Below the pieces are notes generated by a model. The model had not been told where the DNA came from and made no database searches. It saw only the letters and a program-made list of their open reading frames with translations. Positions 1 through 8,683 of a stretch of 64,000 bases of DNA are shown piece by piece. The position numbers were made by a program, and so were the translations under genes. This DNA is from Alphaproteobacteria bacterium (GTDB taxonomy: Bacteria > Pseudomonadota > Alphaproteobacteria > Rickettsiales > UBA1997): contig BJGH01000003.1 of the NCBI GenBank assembly GCA_014190355.1, positions 66,893 to 130,892 of the forward strand, read 5' to 3'. Position 1 is the stretch's first letter, and each line of letters begins with the position of its first letter.

Positions 1-507
1 TCCTTTAATTTCTTGTTGATCTGCTAGTTTAACAACAACTTTAGCATTTTCGTTATTATCGTTATCAATAAAATCAACTGCTTGATAATAATTTGGACAA
101 AAAATAGTAATATTTTTCTGAAGCATTAATCGTTTTTTTAATGCTTCAAAAATGTAATGATTTTCAATAATTTGTCCCAATTGATTATTAATTGGATCAA
201 CTTCTTTACCAATAAAATCTAGTACAAAAGGAGATTTGTTATCAGTAATTTTGATATCACTAATTTTTCCAGCATAAGTTGTTAGCTCTTGGTAAATCCC
301 AATTTTTTTAAAAAATTCCAAAGATTTAGCAGAGATAGCATAAGCTCTGCCATCGGCTGGCTTTTGCTGAATAAAAATATCTTCCTTTTCAACTATGGCA
401 ATTTTTAGATCATTGGCAACATTAGCTAAAGATAAAGCGCAAGACATTCCAGCATAAGAACTTCCAATTATTATAATATCAAAATTATTATTTATTTTTT
501 TAGACAT
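1..507 (-). CDS. UbiH/UbiF/VisC-family FAD monooxygenase, N-terminal part (runs off window start)
   Basis: The reading frame is open from the ATG at 507 to the window edge, giving 169 codons without a stop. The start carries a Rossmann FAD-binding segment (DIIIIGSSYAGMSCA) in which the usual third glycine region is slightly changed. It is followed by KPADGRAYAIS at about residue 48, the family pattern D-R-x-x-A-[LI]-S, and by LGQIIENHYIFEAL, matching the conserved segment before the substrate domain. Members hydroxylate the aromatic ring of ubiquinone precursors on the inner membrane face. The C-terminal half lies outside the window, so the ring position (UbiH, UbiF or UbiI) cannot be told. 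The gene stands alone, followed upstream by a gene-free stretch. Confidence 0.8.
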   Translation of the reverse strand, partial: MSKKINNNFDIIIIGSSYAGMSCALSLANVANDLKIAIVEKEDIFIQQKPADGRAYAISAKSLEFFKKIGIYQELTTYAGKISDIKITDNKSPFVLDFIGKEVDPINNQLGQIIENHYIFEALKKRLMLQKNITIFCPNYYQAVDFIDNDNNENAKVVVKLADQQEIKG

Positions 508-1237
508 AACTAATTTTTGTAATTTTTTTTATAAAAAACTTAAAATAATTTTTTTTAAATAAAAATTATTAATTATTTATTTTATTGGTTTTTTGTAATT
601 TATTGCATTTCAATCTAAAAATTGAAATTTTATCATAATAATTCTATAATTTTTTTATGTTAAAATGTTATATCACCCGATTATAATTTTGTTTAATTTA
701 GCATCAACAAACAATCCAGCAAGCAATATTTCTTGATTAATTAATCAAATGATATTTTTGCAAATTTTGTAACAAACTACAACGATATACAAATATTGAT
801 TAGCACAATATTATTTAAAGTTACTGTAAAAAATTAACAATTAGCATTGTTTAAAATAAACATCAATCAAAACCTCTTGATAATTGAGATATTAGCTATG
901 ATCAATATTATTTTTGATAAAAAATACTAAAGACAATCCCCAAAATTTAGATTTATTCAAAGTAATTTGATTGAATAATTTAATAATATATTAAATCCCT
1001 TTGCTTTTTAGGTATTTTCTCAAATCCTGATTTAGTAAACGATATCATTTAGCAAAACCATTTAAATAATTGATTAAGATGCCAATAAAAAATTTTTATT
1101 GATAATCAATAGAGATTCCTTAACAAACTTAGTATTTGACAGAAAATAACAAAGACCAAAAATTTTTAATTCAAAATTATTAAATTTCTAAAATTGGTTA
1201 TTTCTAAATTAAAAAATATTTAACAACTAAACTTTAA
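508..1237. other. Gene-free stretch of 730 bases
   Basis: This very AT-rich stretch lies between the hydroxylase start and the fumC stop. I see no long open frame, no tRNA-like fold and no strong hairpin with a T-run. It could be the remains of a lost gene, but nothing recognisable is left. Confidence 0.5.
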
Positions 1238-2788
1238 TTAGATCATCTTCTTTGGATCAACCCATTCGTCAAATTGCTCTGATGTAAGCAATCCTAAATC
1301 AAGCGCTGATTGCTTAAGAGTTGTTCCTTCCTTATGAGCTTTTTTAGCAATTTTAGCTGAATTATCATAACCAATATAAGGGTTAAGAGCAGTAACCAAC
1401 ATCAATGAATTATTAAGAAGTTCTGTTATTCTTTCTTGATTAGCAACAATACCTACTAAACAATTATCAATAAAACTGTTAATACCATCAGCTATTAAAT
1501 TTATCGACTCAATAACATTGCGAATAATCATTGGTCGAAAAACATTTAACTCAAAATGCCCATTCATACCACCAAGAGTAATGGCATGATGATTGCCAAT
1601 CACTTGACAAGCAAGCATCGTTAAAGCCTCACACTGTGTTGGATTAACTTTTCCAGGCATAATTGATGATCCGGGTTCATTTTCTGGCAAAGAAATTTCG
1701 CCAAGTCCAGATCTTGGTCCAGATGCTAGAAAGCGAATATCATTGGCAATTTTCATTAATGAAGTTGCTGTTGAATTTAGTGCTCCAGAGAAATTTACCA
1801 ATTCGTCATTACAAGCTAATGCAAAAAATTTATTTTTATTTGAATGAAATTCATCGGCATAATTTAAACCAAGTAGTGCTAAGCCTGAATCTTTAACTTT
1901 CCAAAATCCATCCGTTGCTGTGGCTCGGCATAGATCAAGGCTTAACAAAGTTTGATGAAGTTTTTTAATTCCTGAAATTTCGGTGATTTTTTCAGCAAAT
2001 TTTTTGGCAAATTGCGGATGACAATTCAACCCAGTTCCTACAGCTGTACCTCCTTGCGCTAAGTGTACCACATAAGCAATGCTTTGCGAAACAAAAACAC
2101 TCGCTGTTTGAATTTGAATTTTGTATGCCGAAAACTCCTGACCTAAAGTCACAGGTGTTGCGTCTTGGGTATGAGTTCGCCCAATTTTGATGATATCTTT
2201 AAATTCAGATTCTTTTTTGGCCAATTCATTGGCAAAACGAATTAATGTTGGCAATAATTTTTTATAAGTTGTAAGCACAGTTGCAACATGCATTGCCGTT
2301 GGAAAAGTATCATTTGAGCTTTGCCCTAAATTAACATGATCATTAGGATGAACTGGTGATTTACCACCTTTTTTGCCAGTAGCTTTTTCGTTAGCTACAG
2401 AAGCAATTACCTCATTAACATTCATATTAGTTTGCGTTCCAGAGCCGGTTTGCCATACTACCAACGGAAAATGATTTTCATAAAACCACTCAAATTTATT
2501 TAAAATTTCATCAACCGCTTCAACAATTTTATCAGCTAAATCTGGGGAAAATTTTTTAAACTCATCTGATTTTGGATCTTGCAGCATCAACTCTTTATTG
2601 GTTAAAGCGCAAGCTTTTTTAATCAACAACATCGCATGAATCACCTCTTTTGGCATTTTATGCGAAGCATCTTGATTACAAATTGGAAAATTTTCAACAC
2701 TTCGTTGAGTTTGCGCTCCATAGTATGCATCAACCGGAACTTTAATATCTCCGAACGAATCATTTTCAAGACGAAATTTTTCTGACAT
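1238..2788 (-). CDS. fumC: Class II fumarate hydratase
   Basis: Fumarase of the citrate cycle; it interconverts fumarate and (S)-malate in the cytosol. The class II signature [15 protein letters not shown] is intact, as are [15 protein letters not shown] (about residues 115-129) and the active-site segment [17 protein letters not shown]. The protein has 516 residues against about 460-467 for the family. Most of the excess is one in-frame block, residues about 275-312, between the conserved segments ending ISGI and starting EFHSNKNKF. That block is absent from family members I know and is discussed as a finding. The start at 2788 gives the normal N-terminus [14 protein letters not shown]. No close operon partner; tpiA is 68 bases upstream in the same direction. 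Confidence 0.96.
   Translation of the reverse strand: MSEKFRLENDSFGDIKVPVDAYYGAQTQRSVENFPICNQDASHKMPKEVIHAMLLIKKACALTNKELMLQDPKSDEFKKFSPDLADKIVEAVDEILNKFEWFYENHFPLVVWQTGSGTQTNMNVNEVIASVANEKATGKKGGKSPVHPNDHVNLGQSSNDTFPTAMHVATVLTTYKKLLPTLIRFANELAKKESEFKDIIKIGRTHTQDATPVTLGQEFSAYKIQIQTASVFVSQSIAYVVHLAQGGTAVGTGLNCHPQFAKKFAEKITEISGIKKLHQTLLSLDLCRATATDGFWKVKDSGLALLGLNYADEFHSNKNKFFALACNDELVNFSGALNSTATSLMKIANDIRFLASGPRSGLGEISLPENEPGSSIMPGKVNPTQCEALTMLACQVIGNHHAITLGGMNGHFELNVFRPMIIRNVIESINLIADGINSFIDNCLVGIVANQERITELLNNSLMLVTALNPYIGYDNSAKIAKKAHKEGTTLKQSALDLGLLTSEQFDEWVDPKKMI
1880..1944. repeat. Imperfect inverted repeat inside fumC insertion
   Basis: The arms taagcctgaatct (1880-1892) and agatcaaggctta (1932-1944) are near reverse complements, with two mismatches over 13 bases, separated by 39 bases. 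They lie inside the 114-base in-frame insertion of fumC (about 1853-1966). In-frame palindromic elements in coding genes are known from Rickettsia, but these arms are shorter than a typical one. Confidence 0.4.
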
Positions 2789-2856
2789 AATAAAATAGAA
2801 TTAAAATTAATAAAATAAAATATTTGTTATTTGTAATTGGTTGTTATTGTTTATTT

Positions 2857-3696
2857 TTAACTACAAGCGATGTTAACAAACTCATTAACATCGAGACTAG
2901 CTCCTCCTACCAATAGTCCATCAATATGATCAATTTTTAGAATTTCTCCTGAATTTTTACTGGTAACCGATCCCCCATAAATTATTAAAGCTTCTTTAAT
3001 ATTCTTAAAATTATTAGCAATAAATTCTTTGATAAATTTTGTTACTTCGGCAATTTGGGAAGAAGAGGCATTATTGCCAGAACCAATTGCCCAGATTGGC
3101 TCGTAAGCAATCAAAATTTTTTCAATTTTATCTTCAGTATTTAATGATTGACAAAGTTGTTTTTCTATGAATTGTAAGTAATCTTTTGAAGCTCTGATGT
3201 CACTATTTTCCCCAACACAAAGAATTGGATTAATTTTAAAACCAATAGCATTTTTTAATTTTTTGGCAATAATTTCGTTACTTTCATAATAATATTTTCT
3301 TCTTTCACTATGACCAACTATAACATATTCGCAACCAATATCTTTTAACATTTTTGCACTTATGTCACCAGTGAATGCACCATTCTCAGCAAAACCACAA
3401 TCTTGCGCACCAATTTTGATAGCCCTGCTGCTAAAAATAATTTCATTAAATTCATCTACTGAAAAATCCTCAATTTTGCGACCATTCTTTTGGGCAAACT
3501 TTTCTAAAAAACTAAAACCATCCTCCATTAGTTCGGTATCAATATAATCTATAAAAACATTTGGCGGACAAACTACTAAGGTTTTTTTTGATAAATTATC
3601 ATAATTTTTATTGTAAAGGTCTAGATAACTGTTAAGCCATTGATCGACTTTATCAAAATCGCCATTCATTTTCCAATTTCCAATAATATATTTCAT
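2857..3696 (-). CDS. tpiA: Triosephosphate isomerase
   Basis: Interconverts dihydroxyacetone phosphate and glyceraldehyde 3-phosphate. The catalytic lysine is in GNWKMNG (residues 6-12), the catalytic histidine in IVGHSERR, the catalytic glutamate in AYEPIWAIGSG, and the phosphate-binding loops in IYGGSV and LVGGASL. At 279 residues it is about 25-30 longer than usual. The extra length falls between beta-strands 2 and 3, around FLEKFAQKNGRKIEDF. The ATG overlaps the rnd stop as ATGA (3693-3696), so the two are translationally coupled. Together with gpmI elsewhere in the window it suggests a retained triose part of glycolysis or gluconeogenesis. Confidence 0.95.
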   Translation of the reverse strand: MKYIIGNWKMNGDFDKVDQWLNSYLDLYNKNYDNLSKKTLVVCPPNVFIDYIDTELMEDGFSFLEKFAQKNGRKIEDFSVDEFNEIIFSSRAIKIGAQDCGFAENGAFTGDISAKMLKDIGCEYVIVGHSERRKYYYESNEIIAKKLKNAIGFKINPILCVGENSDIRASKDYLQFIEKQLCQSLNTEDKIEKILIAYEPIWAIGSGNNASSSQIAEVTKFIKEFIANNFKNIKEALIIYGGSVTSKNSGEILKIDHIDGLLVGGASLDVNEFVNIACS

Positions 3697-4823
3697 AAAT
3701 TATTTTTTAAAAGTTTACTAAGTTCAATAAAAATAAGAGAATAACGCCATTCACCAATAATTTGCCGTGAATTTTCAAAAAATTTTTGTGGGTCAATAAT
3801 AATTTTTTTTAGATCAAAACTATTTAACAAAAATTGTTCAGAAATATTTTCATTAGCTGCAATTTTGCCAATGATTTTTTTTGCTTCAAGATAAATTATT
3901 TTTTGTTTTGAATTAAGCAAATTATCATTATCTTCCATTAATTCAAAGGGGGGTTTTTCAGCCAAATCTAATTCAAAAATCTTGGAAAGTTTATCAATGG
4001 CTCTTTGATCAATTTTATGAGTAATATAATCTGGCAAATTTCGAGTATAGGCCAAATCATAAAGCATCTGATCGCTCATAAAATGTTGTCGAGGAACATT
4101 TAAATTTTTGGCTTGCTCTTCTCGCCATAGCACCAAATTTTTTAAAAGAAACCCTAAATTTGTATTGCGTTTTGAAACAAAAAAATTTTTTAATAAATTT
4201 TTCTTATTGTCACTAACTACATTATCTATAAATTTTTCTATTTCTTCTAAGTAAAATTGTTGACGGTTATTTTTCTTTAATATTGTATTTAATTGTAAAT
4301 AAATTTCATTAAGAAAAAAAACATCTAATGTTGCATACTCAAGTTGTTTTTGTGAAAGAGGTCTTTTATACCAATCGCTTCTCTGTAATTTTTTATCAAT
4401 TTTTTTACCAAATAAATTTTCAACTAAACGAGCGTAACCTATATTAGTTGAAAAACCACAAAAATTAGCCATTAACTGGGTATCAATAATTGCAGCTGGT
4501 CTTTGCTTAGTTTTATAAAAAAAAATTTGAAGATCTTGCAAAGCACAATGAAAAATCTTAATAACATCTTGATCAGAAATAATTGCCAAAAAAGACTGTA
4601 TATTAATTTTTTTTAAACAATCAATTATGAAAATTTTTTTATTATTAAAATTATCATGAAATGCTACTTGAATCAATGATAAGATAGGGTAATAGGTATC
4701 GCATCGAATAAATTCGGTATCAATTCCAATAACTTTAACTTTTTTTACTTGCTGCAAAAAAAATGACATCTTATTTTCATTATCAACATAAGTAAAATTA
4801 CTACCAAATGACTGATCTAACAA
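3693..4823 (-). CDS. rnd: Ribonuclease D
   Basis: A 3'-5' exoribonuclease that trims tRNA and other stable RNA precursors. The DEDD motifs are visible: IGIDTEF (Exo I), FHCALQDLQIFF (Exo II, with the aspartate after HxxxQ) and the Y-x3-D motif LEYATLDVFFL (Exo III). The C-terminal half, including ARNLPDY-like text around residues 255-275, fits an HRDC domain. Its 376 residues are near the family norm. It heads a two-gene unit with tpiA through an ATGA overlap. Confidence 0.92.
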   Translation of the reverse strand: MLDQSFGSNFTYVDNENKMSFFLQQVKKVKVIGIDTEFIRCDTYYPILSLIQVAFHDNFNNKKIFIIDCLKKINIQSFLAIISDQDVIKIFHCALQDLQIFFYKTKQRPAAIIDTQLMANFCGFSTNIGYARLVENLFGKKIDKKLQRSDWYKRPLSQKQLEYATLDVFFLNEIYLQLNTILKKNNRQQFYLEEIEKFIDNVVSDNKKNLLKNFFVSKRNTNLGFLLKNLVLWREEQAKNLNVPRQHFMSDQMLYDLAYTRNLPDYITHKIDQRAIDKLSKIFELDLAEKPPFELMEDNDNLLNSKQKIIYLEAKKIIGKIAANENISEQFLLNSFDLKKIIIDPQKFFENSRQIIGEWRYSLIFIELSKLLKNNL

Positions 4824-4897
4824 GCTTTTTCCTCCCTTAATTTTTAAAGAAATAATTTTTAGGAAATAAAAATTATCAATAGTAAATTTATATCAAA

Positions 4898-6832
4898 TCA
4901 AGATAAACCAGAAGGAATACCACGCGGAAACATTCCTGATCCTTTAGGAGAAACCCTTTTAGCCCAAGGAACTCTATTTTCTAATTCTTTTTTTTCTGAT
5001 TCAATTTTTATTTTATTATGCTCAACCTGATTTTTTAAACTAAGACCCTTGCCCTTCATAATCTGATTTCGTGAAGGAACAATATCGCCCAATACTCGAC
5101 AATGAGCAGCATTTTTCAAAATCTTATCTCGAGTATAACCCTCATAAAGACTTCTAACATAATCTGGCCTTATTGAATCTGGATCAAGCAAAATATCATT
5201 AATATCATCAATATCTTTTTGATGTCTTTTGATTTCATATTGAGTTGAAAAAGTATCTTTTGAACCAAAAAAGGATTGCTCCCTAAGACTTTTATCTCTC
5301 AATAAATCAATATCAAGATTTTTAACCTCAATGAGATGCTCAAGGGTTTTTTCATGAAAAGATTGGATAAATTCTTTTTCCAAATCTTTAAAAATTTCTT
5401 TTAATGCTTCTTCACTAGATTCATTAATTTTGTTGATAGCTTGAAGTTCTGATTCTTTTGAAAATTCTTGCGATAGACCAACAAATAAAGGATTTCCTTG
5501 CTCAAGAAATTTTTTAAAAAGATTTAATTTAAAATCATAAGCATTTCGATCATTAACATCAAAACTAAAGAAATCTTGAAAATTTTTTTTACTTTTTTCT
5601 AAACCATTATACAAATCCTTATCAAATTTATCTTTAATTTTCATTAACATTTTATTGGATTTGATTTGATGAAAAATTAGCGTCTTATCTAAAATTTTTT
5701 TTAAATTTTCATCACTTAGACTAAAAAGAGCTGGATAAAAATCATCATGCTTAAGAGATTTAATTTCATCAAAATTACCAATATTTTTATATAATTTTTT
5801 AAATTCTTCAGAGCAAGGTTTGGGCATAATTACTTTTAAACGATCAAGCTCTTCAACCATTCCAGCTCTTTGCCAGGCTTTATACATATCCTCACCATGT
5901 TGCTTTGCTTTTTCACCAAATTTTTCTTCATATTTTTTTTCTAATTCATTTTTCAATTTTTCAATCGACTTATTTGAACTATTGGTAATATTTCTAATTT
6001 TTTTTTGAATTTCTAACTCTTTTTCAGTTAAGTAAACAGAACTTCCAGCCGATATTGCTAAATATAATAGCGGACTTTCCAAAAGCATTGGTGACAACAT
6101 TTGCGCTGATCCATAAACCAAATTACTTCCAGCAATTTGATCAATCGCTCCAAATAACTCACCGAAAACAGGTGTTTCATCAAAAATTAGACGCATTAGC
6201 TCATCCACTTGAGCCTTATCCATTAATTTACCAAATTCACCAAGGCTTTCACTTTTAACCATTTCAGACATGCTTTCACCAATTGTTTGAGTTGGATCAA
6301 AAATTTGCGATAATGGATCAACAAGAAAATCAAGGTAGGGAATTGGAAAAAAAGGAGCAGCAATTAAAAAAATTAACAATAATCTTTTTTTTAAAAAAGG
6401 GTCTTCTTCATTGATAATATCTTGCGATTGCGATTCTATTTTTTCTGACTGGTTATTAAATTTTTGATTAACTTCTTGAGTTACTTCAGCAGAAGATTTA
6501 TCAATTGATTCCATAGTGTTTATAGCCTGACTAACCAAAGCATAGTATTGGGGATAAGTAATCAAACCGTTTATAAGATAATCATCAATATTATTAAGCA
6601 TTTCAAGAACAGATTGGTTAATTCCTTCTCGTTTTTCAGCAAGTTTTAAATATTTATTTCTTAATTTTTTTTGTCCCTCAAAGTAAAAATTTGTTGAAAC
6701 AGGATCTTGCTTTTTCAAGCCAGTAACTCTTCCAGCAAAATTCGCAACAGGTTTTAATGCCTGTAGTGCTGACTTAAAAGATTCATCAGCGAGAGATTTA
6801 CTTTCAAATTTATCGCTTTTATCATTACTCAT
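4898..6832 (-). CDS. Unknown 644-residue protein with hydrophobic segment and long helical region
   Basis: I do not recognise this protein. The first ~145 residues are polar and helical. A hydrophobic segment follows at about residues 149-172 (LLLIFLIAAPFFPIPYLDFL), then a second moderately hydrophobic stretch around SPLLYLAISAGSSVYL. The remainder is rich in Lys/Glu/Asp with coiled-coil character (KLKNELEKKYEEKFGEKAKQ). It ends in a Gly/Pro/Ser/Arg-rich tail (SPKGSGMFPRGIPSGLS). There is no cleavable signal peptide. Size, charge pattern and lack of recognisable domains suit a lineage-specific membrane-associated or secreted host-interaction protein, but this is inference. It stands alone, with about 75 bases to rnd and about 160 bases to the divergent pal. 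Confidence 0.7.
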   Translation of the reverse strand: MSNDKSDKFESKSLADESFKSALQALKPVANFAGRVTGLKKQDPVSTNFYFEGQKKLRNKYLKLAEKREGINQSVLEMLNNIDDYLINGLITYPQYYALVSQAINTMESIDKSSAEVTQEVNQKFNNQSEKIESQSQDIINEEDPFLKKRLLLIFLIAAPFFPIPYLDFLVDPLSQIFDPTQTIGESMSEMVKSESLGEFGKLMDKAQVDELMRLIFDETPVFGELFGAIDQIAGSNLVYGSAQMLSPMLLESPLLYLAISAGSSVYLTEKELEIQKKIRNITNSSNKSIEKLKNELEKKYEEKFGEKAKQHGEDMYKAWQRAGMVEELDRLKVIMPKPCSEEFKKLYKNIGNFDEIKSLKHDDFYPALFSLSDENLKKILDKTLIFHQIKSNKMLMKIKDKFDKDLYNGLEKSKKNFQDFFSFDVNDRNAYDFKLNLFKKFLEQGNPLFVGLSQEFSKESELQAINKINESSEEALKEIFKDLEKEFIQSFHEKTLEHLIEVKNLDIDLLRDKSLREQSFFGSKDTFSTQYEIKRHQKDIDDINDILLDPDSIRPDYVRSLYEGYTRDKILKNAAHCRVLGDIVPSRNQIMKGKGLSLKNQVEHNKIKIESEKKELENRVPWAKRVSPKGSGMFPRGIPSGLS

Positions 6833-6995
6833 AAATTATTCTTAATTTTAAAAAACATAATAAAAAATATAAACATAGATACAAAACATAGATAATAAAA
6901 AATTATTTACGCAATAACTTGACAATATTTTAAGCTTAAATAATTTTGATATAAAATTCAAATTATTTTAATAAATTTTTAGATAAATTTAACCC

Positions 6996-7550
6996 ATGAT
7001 CAATTACTATCTCAAAAAAAACCTTGCTTTAGCGATTACTTTGCTATCACTTATAACCTCGAGCTCATGTCAAACAAACAATAAAAATAAAGCCGAGGAA
7101 GATTTTAAGATTGAAGACAATATTTCTTCAAATCAACCTCTTCAACCATACGAAACCGTTAATAACGAGCAAGATGCAATTGCCATAAACAAACAAATTC
7201 CAGAAAAATCCCAAGAAATTGAAGTTCAAGATCGCGTTTTCTTTGGCTATGATTCTTTTGAAATAAGTGCTGAGTCGAAAAAAATTCTTGATACTCAAGT
7301 AGCATGGTTAAAAAGTGATGAAAAAATAAAAATTACTATAGAAGGACACTGCGATGAAAGAGGAACTCGCGAGTATAATCTTGCCTTGGGAGAAAGAAGA
7401 GCGGAATCGGCAAAACAATATCTTATTGCCGAAGGAATTAATCCAAATAGAATTTCAATAATTTCTTATGGCAAAGAACGACCAGCTTTTATGGGTGCAA
7501 GTGAAGAGACTTTTGCTAAAAATCGCAGAGCAGTTGTTGTTGTCGACTAG
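6996..7550 (+). CDS. pal: Peptidoglycan-associated lipoprotein Pal
   Basis: Outer-membrane lipoprotein that anchors the envelope to peptidoglycan with the Tol system. An N-terminal signal (KKNLALAITLLSLITSS) ends at a lipobox-like cysteine, residue 25; the -3 position is Ser, so the lipobox is slightly degenerate. After an acidic linker comes an OmpA-like domain with the Pal hallmarks VFFGYDSFEIS, EGHCDERGTREYNLALGERRA and RISIISYGKERP. Length 184 fits the family. No tol or ybgF genes are adjacent, unlike the usual tol-pal cluster. The gene is transcribed away from the large unknown gene at 4898-6832. Confidence 0.95.
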   Translation: MINYYLKKNLALAITLLSLITSSSCQTNNKNKAEEDFKIEDNISSNQPLQPYETVNNEQDAIAINKQIPEKSQEIEVQDRVFFGYDSFEISAESKKILDTQVAWLKSDEKIKITIEGHCDERGTREYNLALGERRAESAKQYLIAEGINPNRISIISYGKERPAFMGASEETFAKNRRAVVVVD

Positions 7551-7852
7551 AAACAATTTTAGAAAAAAATTATTTGACTACACCAGCCCTTAAAATACTG
7601 GCAATAAAATAATAAATTCAAACATTGAAATATAATTAGGTCAACAACTTGTTTAAAAAAAACATTTCTAAAACTTATAAATTTTTAGTAAATAACATTA
7701 AGTCCTAAAATAATTAAAGATTGATAATTATTAAAACAAACCAGTGGTTGAGATAAGTGCTACCAATAAGCCACAACTTAGTTTACTAAAGCAATAATTT
7801 CCTTGGTTAAAATTGCTAATTTCAAATTCATAAAACATATTCTAAAAAAATA
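7551..7852. other. Gene-free stretch of about 300 bases
   Basis: AT-rich spacer between pal and the methyltransferase gene. No RNA gene, terminator hairpin or coding remnant could be supported. Confidence 0.4.
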
Positions 7853-8683
7853 ATGACCTTCAAACTTGATAATTTTGGAATTTATCGTCCTATAATTCCC
7901 ATAGCCCACAGGAATGATGAATATCAAGAAGACAATTTCAAAATGCTTCTCGATATGCAAGATCATCATTTTTGGTATATTGGTAGACATAAATTCTTAT
8001 TAAAATGCCTCAAAAAACACTTAAAAAAATCCCATAAAAATTTTATAGATTTTGGTGGAGGGGTTGGAGGGTGGATTAAATATTTAATCAATAAACTTCC
8101 ATTAGATTTTAAAGAAATTGCCTTAGGAGATTCATCTGATATTGCCCTTATGGAAGCTAAAAAATTATTACCAAACAATGTTAGTTTTTATCAAATTGAT
8201 TTGAAGACTAGTCACTGGAAAGAAAAATGGGATGTAGTTTTTTTGTTAGATGTTATAGAACATCTTCCTGATGATCAAACTATATTAAACCGAATATTTG
8301 AAACTTTAAAACCAAATGGCATATTAATTGTTAGCGCTCCTGCCTTAAAATATTTTTGGTCTTATAACGATGAATTCTCTAAACATTTAAGACGCTACAA
8401 TATCTCTGATTATAAGCGATTAGCTAGTTTAACCGGATTTAATTTGATCGATTGTCGTTATTTTATGTTTTTCTTAAGTCCATTATATTGGTTATCCCGT
8501 AAATTTAAACCCAAAACCCTATCCCAAGCTGAAATTGATAATTTTATGAATAAGACTCATCAAGCTCCTAATTCTTTAATAAATTTTTTTCTATCAAAAA
8601 TATTCTCTGCTGAAACACCTTTAGGACACTTCATTAAGTTTCCATGGGGAACATCGATCCTGGGAGTTTTTCAAAAACCTTAA
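7853..8683 (+). CDS. Class I SAM-dependent methyltransferase
   Basis: The glycine-rich SAM-binding motif I is IDFGGGVGGWIKYL at about residue 64, with the acidic residue of motif II in LGDSSDIAL and the post-motif WDVVFLLDVIEHLPDD near residue 125, as in the Methyltransf_11/23 group. The N-terminal segment (MQDHHFWYIGRHKFL) resembles methyltransferases that act on lipid- or glycan-linked substrates, and the second half holds a hydrophobic stretch (YFMFFLSPLYWLS). The substrate cannot be read from the sequence. It converges on the flavoenzyme gene with a four-base tail-to-tail overlap (8680-8683). Confidence 0.8.
   Translation: MTFKLDNFGIYRPIIPIAHRNDEYQEDNFKMLLDMQDHHFWYIGRHKFLLKCLKKHLKKSHKNFIDFGGGVGGWIKYLINKLPLDFKEIALGDSSDIALMEAKKLLPNNVSFYQIDLKTSHWKEKWDVVFLLDVIEHLPDDQTILNRIFETLKPNGILIVSAPALKYFWSYNDEFSKHLRRYNISDYKRLASLTGFNLIDCRYFMFFLSPLYWLSRKFKPKTLSQAEIDNFMNKTHQAPNSLINFFLSKIFSAETPLGHFIKFPWGTSILGVFQKP

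Noticed and set aside
5820..6258. Open frames antisense to the large unknown gene
   Set aside because: They are complementary-strand shadows of a Lys/Glu-rich coding region, with Phe/Ser-rich translations and no independent support.
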